Notes: a model not told the origin generated them from the letters alone. Shown: positions 18,417-26,592, counted from the first letter of the stretch. The stretch is 64,000 nt of DNA from Chryseobacterium sp. FH1 (GCF_000735135.1 NZ_JPLZ01000002.1:474317-538316), one strand, 5' to 3'. Numbers and translations are program-made.

Positions 18417-18819
18417 AGTCTTGATATTCGAAAATAAATATTTTCTTGATGTCCGGATGTAAACTCAAATACACCGGAGCGTTTTTTGCCGTTTCCTCTA
18501 TAAAAGTGATTTCCTCTTGTGTGTAAGAATGTGGAAATTTGAAAATACAAAAAAGCTCACCAATTCTTCTCGGTTCGAAATACATTGTTTTTTTCAAATC
18601 GCAAGTTGCACCTGTGATATCGATGTTTCTATCTTTTGCGACAACAAATAGATGGGCGAAAATACTTTGTGCCAGTGCGGTTGCAAAAATGTCTGTTGGA
18701 GAAAAGTGCTCTCGTACACTGAAATCATTTGTGGGAATGTATGAGGTGAAGACATCACCAGAGCTTTCGTGTACAGAATCAATTCTATTCTCACCTGCAT
18801 AAGTCGTTTTTGAAGTCAT
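18415..18819 (-). CDS. OsmC-fold protein lacking both redox cysteines
   Basis: This 134-residue protein has the OsmC/Ohr layout: a HFSPTDIFATALAQSIFAHL helix start near residues 38-57, the strand region TCDLKKTMYFEPRRIG, and a last helix NAPVYLSLHPDIKK. In active OsmC and Ohr peroxidases the central helix carries the peroxidatic Cys and the second motif reads CPV. Here these are Ser52 and Ala114, so thiol-dependent peroxide reduction is not expected. Cys73 and Cys91 are elsewhere. It may be a binding or structural member of the fold. A complete OsmC with both cysteines is at 39562-39975, which makes the contrast clear within one genome. Confidence 0.8.
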   Translation of the reverse strand: MTSKTTYAGENRIDSVHESSGDVFTSYIPTNDFSVREHFSPTDIFATALAQSIFAHLFVVAKDRNIDITGATCDLKKTMYFEPRRIGELFCIFKFPHSYTQEEITFIEETAKNAPVYLSLHPDIKKIFIFEYQD

Positions 18820-18926
18820 ATCTATAGTTTTTTTCTGTACTAAATTTACATCAATTTTTCGGAATTTTAAATTTTGATGATGAATTATTATTAAAAGATG
18901 ATAAAATTTATATTAAGTTCATCAAT

Positions 18927-19775
18927 CTAGAAATGAAAAATATCCTTCGCCATATTATAAGCACTTTCAAAATGGAGCAGATTTTGGTGAATGTCGATTT
19001 TCTCTGATGACATAAAGGTAAAAACTTTCTCCGTCGGCATATTTCCAACCAGGTCATCCTTTGCCATCGGACAACCACCAATACCTTTTATCGCGCTGTC
19101 AAACCTTCTGCAACCTTCATCGTAGGCCGCTTTTAGTTTCATATAAGAATCTTCATAACGATTATGAAAATGCGCTCCAAAGTTGATTTCCGGATATTTG
19201 TGAGGCACTTTGCTGAAGAGAAGTTTGATTCTTTCCACATCGCCCACGCCAGTTGTGTCAGAAAGTAGAATATCCTTTATTCCAACCTCTTCAAAACGTT
19301 TTGCCCAAAAATCCACATCTTCCCATTTCCAGCTTTCGCCGTACGGATTTCCGAGCGCCATAGAAAAATAGAGATTCAGCTGTCGGCTTTCAGACTTGGC
19401 CAATTCGAAGATTTTCACCACTTCCGAGAAAGCTTCTTCACGACTTTTGTTCGTATTCCGATGTTGAAACGTTTCCGAAATCGAAAACGGAAATCCCAAA
19501 ATATCAACTTGCTCGTGACTCAACGCTTTTTCCGCACCTTTCAAGTTGGCGACAATTACGGATAGTTTTGTATTGGAAAGTGATTTGTCGATTTCATCTA
19601 GCACAGTTCCAGAATCCTCCATTTGAGGCATCGTTTTCGGGTTCACAAAGCTCCCGCAATCCAGCACATCAAAACCAACTTCCATCAGCCTGTTGATGTA
19701 ATCTATCTTCGTTTGCGTCGGGATCATCTCTCCCCAGCCTTGCATCGCGTCTCTAGGACATTCGGTTAAGAACAT
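18927..19775 (-). CDS. Hydroxymethylglutaryl-CoA lyase
   Basis: This 282-residue TIM-barrel enzyme of the HMG-CoA lyase/DRE-TIM family splits HMG-CoA into acetyl-CoA and acetoacetate in leucine catabolism. The N-terminal ECPRDAMQGW corresponds to the catalytic RDxxQ motif. The metal-binding GAHFHNR segment is near residue 197, and the active-site cysteine lies in AIKGIGGCPMAKDD near residue 233. It stands alone. Its 5' region contains copy A of a structured repeat that ends 25 bp before the start codon. No -7 box is recognisable between the repeat and the ATG. Confidence 0.9.
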   Translation of the reverse strand: MFLTECPRDAMQGWGEMIPTQTKIDYINRLMEVGFDVLDCGSFVNPKTMPQMEDSGTVLDEIDKSLSNTKLSVIVANLKGAEKALSHEQVDILGFPFSISETFQHRNTNKSREEAFSEVVKIFELAKSESRQLNLYFSMALGNPYGESWKWEDVDFWAKRFEEVGIKDILLSDTTGVGDVERIKLLFSKVPHKYPEINFGAHFHNRYEDSYMKLKAAYDEGCRRFDSAIKGIGGCPMAKDDLVGNMPTEKVFTFMSSEKIDIHQNLLHFESAYNMAKDIFHF

Positions 19776-19799
19776 TGGTCTATTTTTAAATTTAATTTA

Positions 19800-19886
19800 G
19801 GGCAGCTATTCCGCCTTCCGTTCCCGCTTTTTTTTGCCGAGCTTTTCCCATTGCAAAAAAAGAGCTCCACTCAAGTCGGGCTGCGG
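19800..19886 (-). repeat. Structured intergenic repeat, copy A, upstream of the HMG-CoA lyase gene
   Basis: An 87-bp sequence folds into one long imperfect hairpin. The basal stem is GCAGC (19802-19806) with GCTGC (19880-19884). The middle stem is CCGCCTT with AAGTCGG (one mismatch), then GT with AC. The apical stem is a GCTTTTTTTTGC-like arm with GCAAAAAAAGAGC. The loop is about 15 bases. Copy B at 57060-57163 has the same arrangement with paired substitutions. Strand is given as the direction of the adjacent gene. Confidence 0.8.
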
Positions 19887-19971
19887 TTACGAGTTGCAAC
19901 ATCTTTCAACAGTCAACAATCAATCATCATCTATCGCTTATCATTTATCGATTAACTCTAGCCACGAATTG

Positions 19972-20003
19972 TTTGTTGTTCACTCCATAAATATATAACT
20001 TTG
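19972..20003 (+). promoter_or_regulatory. Predicted full promoter of the pepT operon
   Basis: A -33 TTTG (19972-19975) and a -7 TAACTTTG (19996-20003) are 20 bp apart, 20 bp upstream of the pepT ATG. Both boxes match the Bacteroidetes consensus. Confidence 0.65.
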
Positions 20004-20022
20004 CGCAGATATAGCAAATTAT

Positions 20023-21273
20023 ATGGAAAACATCCAATTGGACGGAGTTTGGAAAGAAAAACTCCTGAGCAGATTCATCACCTACATTAAGATATTTTCA
20101 ACCAGCGACGCAGAAAGTGAGACCACGCCTTCTACGGAAAGACAGTGGGACATTGCGAATTACCTTCATAAAGAATTGCAGGAACTCGGCTTGGAAGACG
20201 TCAGTATCGATGACAAAGGTTATGTTTTTGGATTTATTCCTTCCAATATCGAGGAAGCGGTTCCACAAGTTGGATTCATTGCGCACTATGATTCTTCACC
20301 AGATTTTAACGGCGAGAATGTGAATCCGCAGATTTGGGAAAATTATGACGGCGAAGATTTGTTACTGAACAAAGAAACAGGATTTACCTTGTCTTCAACC
20401 AAATTTGAAGCTTTAAAAAAATACATCGGGCAAACCATTATCACAACAGATGGAACCACTTTGCTAAGTGCAGATGACAAAGCTGGCGTTGCAGAGATTG
20501 TAACGGCTGCAGAATTTTTGTTAGCAAATCCTCAAATCAAACACGGACGAATTTCCATCGGTTTCAATCCAGATGAGGAAATTGGAAGAGGCGCTCATCA
20601 TTTCGATGTTGAAAAGTTTGGTGCAGAATGGGCTTACACAATGGACGGTGGCGAAATCGGCGAATTAGAATACGAAAACTTCAACGCGGCCGGAGCGGTT
20701 GTGAAAATCCACGGATTGTCTGTTCATCCAGGTTATTCTTTCGGTAAAATGCTGAATGCAGGATTGGTGGCTTCAGAGTTCATCAATTCATTACCGGAAA
20801 ATGAAACGCCAGCAACAACAAAAGGTTTCGAAGGATTCTTTCACTTGACAGATTTTGAAGGTGATGTTTCCGAAGCTAAACTTCAATACATCATCCGCGA
20901 CCACGACGACCAGAAATTTGAAGATAGAAAAAAACTGATTGCTGAAAAAGTAGAAGCAATCAACCAAAAATACGGAGAGAAAACGGCAGAGATAGAAATC
21001 AAACCGCAATATCTCAATATGAAAAAACAATTCGAAGGCAAAATGCACATCGTGGACATCGCTGAACAAGCAATGAAAAACGCTGGTATCACCCCGAAAA
21101 TCAAAGCCATCCGTGGCGGAACAGACGGCGCACAGTTATCCTATATGGGATTGCCTTGCCCGAACATTTTCGCTGGTGGACACAATTTCCACGGACCGTA
21201 CGAATTTGTACCTTTGGAAAGTATGATTGCTGCCGTGAGCGTAATCGTTCATATCTCACAATTGGTAAAGTAA
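20023..21273 (+). CDS. pepT: Peptidase T (tripeptide aminopeptidase)
   Basis: This 416-residue M20-family zinc aminopeptidase removes the N-terminal residue of tripeptides in the cytoplasm. Metal ligands can be recognised: His in AHYDSSPDFNG, the bridging Asp in SADDKAGVAE, the Glu pair in NPDEEIGRGAHHFD, Asp in TMDGGEIGELEYE, and the C-terminal His in AGGHNFHGPYEFVPLESM. Length agrees with the usual 400-420 residues. It leads a probable operon with sufE (30 bp gap) and two glycosyltransferases. The promoter is well formed. Confidence 0.95.
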   Translation: MENIQLDGVWKEKLLSRFITYIKIFSTSDAESETTPSTERQWDIANYLHKELQELGLEDVSIDDKGYVFGFIPSNIEEAVPQVGFIAHYDSSPDFNGENVNPQIWENYDGEDLLLNKETGFTLSSTKFEALKKYIGQTIITTDGTTLLSADDKAGVAEIVTAAEFLLANPQIKHGRISIGFNPDEEIGRGAHHFDVEKFGAEWAYTMDGGEIGELEYENFNAAGAVVKIHGLSVHPGYSFGKMLNAGLVASEFINSLPENETPATTKGFEGFFHLTDFEGDVSEAKLQYIIRDHDDQKFEDRKKLIAEKVEAINQKYGEKTAEIEIKPQYLNMKKQFEGKMHIVDIAEQAMKNAGITPKIKAIRGGTDGAQLSYMGLPCPNIFAGGHNFHGPYEFVPLESMIAAVSVIVHISQLVK

Positions 21274-21303
21274 TTGATTCATTAAATCAAATAAAATCTC
21301 TGA

Positions 21304-21723
21304 ATGACAATCAAAGAAAATCAACAAGAATTAGTAGAAGAATTCTCCTTTCTGGAAGATTGGGAACAGAAATACGAATACATCATCGACCTCGGCAAAG
21401 AGTTGGAAGGACTTCCCGATGATAAAAAAACGGACGACAATCTCATCCGTGGTTGCCAGTCCAAAGTTTGGATAGATGCCGAACACAAGGATGGAAAATT
21501 GTTCTTCAACGCAGATTCTGACGGGATTTTGCCAAAGGGAATCGTTTCGCTTTTGGTGAGAATCTACAGTGGACATTCTACGCAGGAGATTTTGGATTCG
21601 GATTTTGATTTCATTTCACAAATCGGTTTGCAGGAATTCCTTTCGCCATCGCGTGCAAATGGATTAATGGCTATGACCAAGCAAATCAAATTTTACGCAG
21701 TCGCATTTCAACTAAAGAAGTAG
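21304..21723 (+). CDS. sufE: Sulfur acceptor protein SufE
   Basis: This 139-residue SufE accepts persulfide sulfur from the cysteine desulfurase SufS and passes it to the SufBCD scaffold. The acceptor cysteine is C51 in GCQSKVW. The family blocks EEFSFLEDWEQKYEYIIDLG and FLSPSRANGL are present. No sufS or sufBCD is nearby, so it is detached from the suf operon. The next gene starts at a GTG immediately after this stop, implying coupled translation. Confidence 0.94.
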   Translation: MTIKENQQELVEEFSFLEDWEQKYEYIIDLGKELEGLPDDKKTDDNLIRGCQSKVWIDAEHKDGKLFFNADSDGILPKGIVSLLVRIYSGHSTQEILDSDFDFISQIGLQEFLSPSRANGLMAMTKQIKFYAVAFQLKK

Positions 21724-22689
21724 GTGAAGACTATTTTAGCATATCGTTTTTCCGCATTTGGGGACGTTGCAATGACTGTTCCTGTGTGCGTCGAGTTTCT
21801 GGAGCAGAATCCTGATGTGCAGATTATTTTCATCAGCAGGGATAATTTCAAGGACCTTTTCGACAGACACCCAAGACTGATTTTCAAAGGAATAAGCTTT
21901 GATGATTACAAAGGTGTTTTCGGAATTCGAAAGCTGACAAGACAATTGATTAGAGAATTCAAACCGGATTATGTCGCTGACCTTCACGATGTCATCAGAA
22001 CAAAAATGGTGAATTCCATCTTCAAAAGACATCGTTACAAAGTTTTTAAAATCAACAAAGGCAAGGAGGAAAAAGAGAAACTGACCAACGTTTGGAATCT
22101 CGAAAAAAAACCACTGAAAAGAACTGTGGAACGTTATGCGGATGTGTTCAGAAAAATGGGATTTCCTTTAGAATTATCTCATAAATTAAGACCTCAAACT
22201 AACGAAAAAAGTGGAGTAGGCTTTGCACCTTTCGCTCAACACAAGGGAAAGATGATGCCTTTGGACAAGTCTTTCGAATTAGCTAGAGTTCTTGCAAAAT
22301 CACATAAAGTTTATTTTTTCGGAGGCGGAAAAGAGGAGGATGAAATCCTAAGAAAATGGGAAAGTCAAATCCCGAATACGCTGAGTTTGTCGGGGAAATT
22401 ATCTTTAAAGGAAGAACTTCAGAAAATCTCCGAACTGGAAACGATGATTTCTATGGATTCCGCAAATATGCATTTGGCAAGTTTGATGGGAACCAGATGT
22501 GTTTCTGTTTGGGGCTCCACGCATCATTTTGCTGGCTTTTTGGGTTACGGGCAAAGTGAAGATGACATTGTCCACGTCAAAGATTTATCTTGCAGACCTT
22601 GTTCTGTTTTCGGTGATAAAGAATGTTTCCGAGGCGATTATGCTTGTCTTGAGGAATTGAACATCCAGAAAATCATCGACAAAATATGA
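21724..22689 (+). CDS. Glycosyltransferase family 9 (heptosyltransferase-like)
   Basis: This 321-residue GT-B enzyme resembles ADP-heptose:LPS heptosyltransferases. The N-terminal RFSAFGDVAMTVPV is the family's first motif (usually R-x-S-x-x-GD). The C-terminal domain has VGFAPFAQHKGK, a segment SMDSANMHLASLMGTRCVSV and WGSTHHFAGFLGYG. The start is GTG, directly abutting the sufE stop. It should add a sugar to lipopolysaccharide core at the cytoplasmic face. The sugar is uncertain, as flavobacterial LPS often lacks heptose. The downstream GT2 gene overlaps by 4 bases. Confidence 0.9.
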   Translation: MKTILAYRFSAFGDVAMTVPVCVEFLEQNPDVQIIFISRDNFKDLFDRHPRLIFKGISFDDYKGVFGIRKLTRQLIREFKPDYVADLHDVIRTKMVNSIFKRHRYKVFKINKGKEEKEKLTNVWNLEKKPLKRTVERYADVFRKMGFPLELSHKLRPQTNEKSGVGFAPFAQHKGKMMPLDKSFELARVLAKSHKVYFFGGGKEEDEILRKWESQIPNTLSLSGKLSLKEELQKISELETMISMDSANMHLASLMGTRCVSVWGSTHHFAGFLGYGQSEDDIVHVKDLSCRPCSVFGDKECFRGDYACLEELNIQKIIDKI

Positions 22690-23588
22690 AGCTGAGCATT
22701 TGCATTCCTGTTTTTAATTTTGATGTCAATGAATTGATTGATGACCTTCAAAATCAAATTGATTCTGAGAATCTTGATGTAGAAATCATTTTGATTGATG
22801 ATGCTTCTAGTCATGAGTTTGTGAACATCAATAAAAATCTGGAGACAAAAGTCAGCCAATTTATATTCCTTGAAAAAAATATCGGACGTTCCAAAATCCG
22901 AAATCTATTTTTAAAATATACCAACTCAGAATATTTGCTTTTCCTTGATTGCGATGGGAAGGTAATTAATGAAAATTTTATCAAAACCTATTTTGACTTT
23001 ATCAGTAAACAAAATCCCGATGTCATTTTTGGTGGAAGGAAAGTAAGTGAAAGTGAGCCAGATTCAGCATTTGGATTGCGATGGAAATTCGCTACGGAAA
23101 GAGAAAATTTGCCTGTTAGCCAACGTTTGAAAGCGCCGTATTTGGATTTTCAGACCAATAACTTCGTCGTTAAAAAATCTGTTCTCGAGGACGTTCCTTT
23201 TGATGAAAAAATTATGCAATATGGTTACGAAGATCTAGTCTTTTCTAAAGATTTGCAAGATCATCAAGTCAAAATAGATCACATTGACAACCCTATTTTC
23301 AATAATGATGTAGAGTCAAATGCTATATTTCTTTCCAAAGCAGATCAATCAGCGAAAAGCTTGGCTCAACTGATTAACAATGATAAGAACTTTGAGAGAG
23401 TTTCTCAAATCAGATTGGCAAAAGCTTACCTATTGATGAAGAAAACTGGAATTATTTTTATTTATAAATTAATCTACAAAATTTTGAAATCCCAGATAGA
23501 AAAAAAACTTTTAACAGGCAAAGCCTCATTAAAAGTTCTTGATTTTTATAAGTTGGGTCAACTTATCGGTTATATGAATAAGAATTGA
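22686..23588 (+). CDS. Glycosyltransferase family 2
   Basis: This 300-residue GT-A protein begins with SICIPVFN, has IILIDDAS at about residues 36-43, and the metal-binding DxD-like LFLDCDGKV near residue 85. A central QTNNFVVKKSVLEDVPFDE fits the acceptor-side region of GT2 enzymes. It overlaps the GT9 gene by ATGA and is likely co-expressed for cell-envelope polysaccharide synthesis. Its 3' end overlaps the convergent VanZ-like gene by 26 bases. Confidence 0.9.
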   Translation: MKLSICIPVFNFDVNELIDDLQNQIDSENLDVEIILIDDASSHEFVNINKNLETKVSQFIFLEKNIGRSKIRNLFLKYTNSEYLLFLDCDGKVINENFIKTYFDFISKQNPDVIFGGRKVSESEPDSAFGLRWKFATERENLPVSQRLKAPYLDFQTNNFVVKKSVLEDVPFDEKIMQYGYEDLVFSKDLQDHQVKIDHIDNPIFNNDVESNAIFLSKADQSAKSLAQLINNDKNFERVSQIRLAKAYLLMKKTGIIFIYKLIYKILKSQIEKKLLTGKASLKVLDFYKLGQLIGYMNKN

Positions 23589-24030
23589 TTCCGTAGCCCA
23601 TTTCGAGCTCTAATCTGATGTTGGCGATGTTCAACCAAGTCACCAATTTCAGACTGAAATAACCAATCAACATTCCAAAAGTATTAAGGAAAACATCGTC
23701 TACATCGGCAGTTCCACGTGCTGTATAATATTGCGTCAATTCTATCGCACTAATCCAAGTGATGAACAAGAATAAGAGTAAAGGCAGTTTATTGAGACGT
23801 TTGTCCAAAATACCCAACCAACCGAATGGGATGAATACCAAGATGTTGCCAACAATATTTACCATAAATCTTTCAGAGAAAAACTGGTGATAATTCAAAA
23901 AATATTTGATGCTTTGAAATGGATTGAGCTGTAGAAACCCATATTCTGGATGTCTTCCACAACCGTAGAACATCATGTAAATTAAAAAAATAGTGTAAAA
24001 TGAAATCAACACTGCATAATATCTTTTCAT
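23563..24030 (-). CDS. VanZ-like membrane protein
   Basis: This 155-residue protein has about four hydrophobic segments and the VanZ-family blocks NIVGNILVFIPFGWLG (near residues 57-72) and an acidic DVDDVFLNTFGMLIGY (near 111-126). Members are often near cell-wall or glycopeptide-resistance loci, but their biochemical role is unresolved. The gene ends inside the GT2 gene on the opposite strand (26-base antiparallel overlap). About 240 bp of very AT-rich DNA separates it from the next gene. Confidence 0.8.
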   Translation of the reverse strand: MKRYYAVLISFYTIFLIYMMFYGCGRHPEYGFLQLNPFQSIKYFLNYHQFFSERFMVNIVGNILVFIPFGWLGILDKRLNKLPLLLFLFITWISAIELTQYYTARGTADVDDVFLNTFGMLIGYFSLKLVTWLNIANIRLELEMGYGINSYSYNR

Positions 24031-24271
24031 AGGTTTCCTTTTTGAGGATTAGTAATAAAAAAGAGTTTTCTAAACCATAGATCAGGCTCACAATTTTTAT
24101 AGAAGAACTCTTATCAAAAATCTTTCCTAAAATGAAAAATTAAACGATTGATTAACTTAATTGTGAAAGTTTAACTATTATGTTAAATCTAATATTTTAA
24201 TTTTAAGATTTTTTTAACACAAAATTGGGTTTTTAAATATTCTTTTTATATTTAATAAAACTAAAAACCTG

Positions 24272-25003
24272 ATGTCAAAACTAATTTTTTATGATAATTC
24301 TTATCATGTTGAAAAGAAGAAGCGCTTTTCCGGAATCTTAATGAGAAAAGAGATCATTGAGAAATCCTGCTTGTTTTCCTACAAGATGGCTTTCCAAGAA
24401 GGTTTTCACAGGTCTTCTAGATCTGGAGGCGATATGAGAAGAAATCAATTGGAAATTTTTACCAATACATTTCAGGGTAAGATAGGAGAGTTTGTCGTCA
24501 AAGATGAATTGGAAAAAAGAAATCTAAATTGTTCCGAAGTCGATTTGGACGTCTTTGGGAAAGGGATTTGGGACAATGGAGATTTGATCGTGAACGGGAA
24601 AAATTTGAACGTAAAATCGATGGCGTTTTTTTCTAATCTTTTGTTGTTGGAGAAAAAAGATTGGAGCAGAGAAGGTATTTATTTGAAGGACACTGATAAT
24701 GAGACTAAATACGATTATTTTGTCGCCGCAAGAATAAAACCAAATGTCAAAGAGATTTTCACCAAGTTAAGCGAACCATATACTTTAGAAAGTTTAACCG
24801 AAATAATTAGTAGAACCGATTTCTATTTCGATATTCCGGGCGCTATTTCGGCAAAAACTCTTACCCACGTTATAGATTGCGATTATATAATTGAAAAAAA
24901 TACAATCCTAAATGGTAAAACTATCATGGATGCGGATAATTATTATGTACAAAGTGGCGATCTAGCGAGTTTTGAAATTTTAGTAAAGGCTTTGTGTTCT
25001 TAA
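24272..25003 (+). CDS. Putative PD-(D/E)xK nuclease-like protein, orphan
   Basis: I do not recognise this 243-residue protein as a named family. Its middle has the layout of the restriction-endonuclease fold: GKIGEFVVKDEL near 69-80 (E73), then NGDLIVNG (D104) and LNVKS (K115), giving E...D-x8-N-x-K, where N113 stands in place of the usual acidic residue. Upstream is a basic segment (RSSRSGGDMRRNQ). No methyltransferase or other defence gene adjoins it. The gene is flanked by AT-rich DNA and two tRNA-Val genes, and its stop codon lies in a 14-bp tandem duplication (24991-25018). A nuclease role is inferred. Confidence 0.5.
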   Translation: MSKLIFYDNSYHVEKKKRFSGILMRKEIIEKSCLFSYKMAFQEGFHRSSRSGGDMRRNQLEIFTNTFQGKIGEFVVKDELEKRNLNCSEVDLDVFGKGIWDNGDLIVNGKNLNVKSMAFFSNLLLLEKKDWSREGIYLKDTDNETKYDYFVAARIKPNVKEIFTKLSEPYTLESLTEIISRTDFYFDIPGAISAKTLTHVIDCDYIIEKNTILNGKTIMDADNYYVQSGDLASFEILVKALCS

Positions 25004-25018
25004 ATTTGTGTTCTTAAA
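24991..25018 (+). repeat. 14-bp perfect tandem duplication across a stop codon
   Basis: The unit TTTGTGTTCTTAAA occurs twice without a gap (24991-25004 and 25005-25018). The first copy contains the end of the nuclease-like gene, including its TAA. Confidence 0.9.
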
Positions 25019-25035
25019 GTTGAATCACTTTTAAA

Positions 25036-25069
25036 ACAAAAAAATCTCCCAGTTTCCTGAGAGATTTTG
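25036..25069 (-). terminator. Intrinsic terminator after the tRNA-Val genes
   Basis: On the minus strand, AAATCTC/GAGATTT with an inner CAG/CTG extension (25042-25067) is followed by a T-rich run. It lies just beyond the 3' end of the tRNA pair. Confidence 0.75.
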
Positions 25070-25144
25070 TGGGCCCTGAGGGATTCGAACCCCCGACCCT
25101 CTGGGTGTAAACCAGATGCTCTGAACCAACTGAGCTAAGAGCCC
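25070..25144 (-). tRNA. tRNA-Val (anticodon TAC)
   Basis: The minus strand folds as a cloverleaf. The acceptor stem GGGCTCT pairs with AGGGCCC, the anticodon loop is TTTACAC on a TCTGG/CCAGA stem, and the T loop is TTCGAAT. The anticodon is TAC (valine). CCA is not encoded. It is identical to the copy 34 bp away. Confidence 0.97.
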
Positions 25145-25178
25145 TGAATTTTTTTTAAAGGCTTCAGTATCCTTTTTG

Positions 25179-25253
25179 TGGGCCCTGAGGGATTCGAACC
25201 CCCGACCCTCTGGGTGTAAACCAGATGCTCTGAACCAACTGAGCTAAGAGCCC
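25179..25253 (-). tRNA. tRNA-Val (anticodon TAC), second identical copy
   Basis: The sequence is identical to the tRNA at 25070-25144 over the mature length, with the same cloverleaf and TAC anticodon. The two are probably cut from one precursor transcribed on the minus strand, with a shared terminator after the distal copy. Confidence 0.97.
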
Positions 25254-25297
25254 CACTGAACGGCTTACCGTTTTGAGTGGTGCAAATATACAAATTA

Positions 25298-26539
25298 TTA
25301 CGAAGTCAGCAAATTTTTTTCTAAAAAATCTCCCACTACAAAGTTACTTCCGCCAATAAAAATCATTTCGCCTGCTTTACAATTCTGTGTTGCAGAAAGA
25401 TAACCATCCTGAACGTTTTGAAAAATTTTGTAATTAATTTCACTTTTTTTCAGCAGGTGTTCGTAAGTTTCGGGATTTCGACCTCGGTTGACATTTGGTT
25501 TCACAAAATAATAGTTTTCATTTTTGGGCAAAATTTCCAAAACTTCATCAATTTTTTTATCATTTACAAAGCCAAGAACGATATGTTTATGCTGAGAATA
25601 GTCATTCAATTGATTGAAAACTTCCTCCAACCCAGCCTTATTATGACCAGTATCACAAATCGTCAAAGGATTCTGTGAGAATTCAAACCAGCGCCCGATG
25701 AAGTTTGTGTTTTTATAGACATTCTGAAGGCCGGATTTTATATTTTCCTTAGTAATTGTCAAATTCTGTCTTCTCAACTCATCAACCAAAGCTAAAACGA
25801 CTCTGATGTTCTTTTTTTGATATTTACCTTTAAGGTCAGATTCTAACGAAGTTTCAATTGTTGTTGCATCAATGAACTTAGCATTCATTTTCTCTGCTTT
25901 ATTAATGATAATGTCGTGGACAGAAGTCTTTTCATCTCCAGAAATAATAGGAATGTTTTCTTTGATGATGCCCGCTTTTTCAAAAGCAATTTCTTCAATC
26001 GTCTCGCCCAAAAGGTCTTGATGGTCCAATTGAACATTTGTGATTGCAGAAACCGTCGGCTTGATGATGTTCGTGGAATCCAATCGTCCACCCAAGCCGA
26101 CTTCGATGATAGCATAATCAACTTTTTGCTGATAAAAATATTCGAAAGCCATTATGGTTGTGAATTCAAAAAAAGAAGGCTGGATTTCGCTCGGTAATTC
26201 TTTTAATTTCTGGATGAAATCGTAAACAAATTCCTTGTCACAATTCTTACCATTGACTTTGATTCTCTCTGTAAAATCTACCAAATGTGGCGAATTATAG
26301 AGCCCGACGTTATAATCCGATTCCTGAAGAACAGAAGCCAACATATTGCTCGTAGAACCTTTCCCATTTGTTCCGCCGATATGAATCGTTTTTATTATAT
26401 CCTGTGGATTTCCGAAAAAGTCACAAAGTTTTTTGATGTTTTCAAGTCCAGGTTTGTACGCTGAAGAACCATCTCTTTGATAATTAGGAGCCTGAGCAAA
26501 AAGCCAATCTACGGCTTTCTGATATTCGTGTGAATTCAT
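25298..26539 (-). CDS. folC: Folylpolyglutamate synthase / dihydrofolate synthase
   Basis: This 413-residue Mur-ligase-family enzyme adds glutamate to folates in the cytoplasm. The P-loop HIGGTNGKGSTSN is near residue 51, followed by LYNSPHLVDFTERIKVNG, the FolC signature. EVGLGGRLDSTN and TNVQLDHQDLLG mark the Mur-type central domain, and DTGHNKAGLEEV the C-terminal domain. It is the last gene of a minus-strand run with the TonB/ExbB-like genes, but a -7 box in front suggests it can also be transcribed alone. Confidence 0.94.
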   Translation of the reverse strand: MNSHEYQKAVDWLFAQAPNYQRDGSSAYKPGLENIKKLCDFFGNPQDIIKTIHIGGTNGKGSTSNMLASVLQESDYNVGLYNSPHLVDFTERIKVNGKNCDKEFVYDFIQKLKELPSEIQPSFFEFTTIMAFEYFYQQKVDYAIIEVGLGGRLDSTNIIKPTVSAITNVQLDHQDLLGETIEEIAFEKAGIIKENIPIISGDEKTSVHDIIINKAEKMNAKFIDATTIETSLESDLKGKYQKKNIRVVLALVDELRRQNLTITKENIKSGLQNVYKNTNFIGRWFEFSQNPLTICDTGHNKAGLEEVFNQLNDYSQHKHIVLGFVNDKKIDEVLEILPKNENYYFVKPNVNRGRNPETYEHLLKKSEINYKIFQNVQDGYLSATQNCKAGEMIFIGGSNFVVGDFLEKNLLTS

Positions 26540-26555
26540 ATTTCAAAATGAATTA

Positions 26556-26563
26556 CAAATTTA
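26556..26563 (-). promoter_or_regulatory. Predicted -7 box for folC
   Basis: The minus strand reads TAAATTTG, an exact TAnnTTTG match, about 17 bp upstream of the folC ATG at 26539. Confidence 0.4.
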
Positions 26564-26592
26564 AAAATTAGGATTATTAAAATTGGAAAAAA

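Noticed and set aside
25070-25253. tRNA-Val duplication as an attachment-site duplication of an integrated element
   Set aside because: The copies are full-length, identical and 34 bp apart with a shared terminator, as in ordinary tandem tRNA genes; no integrase is nearby.
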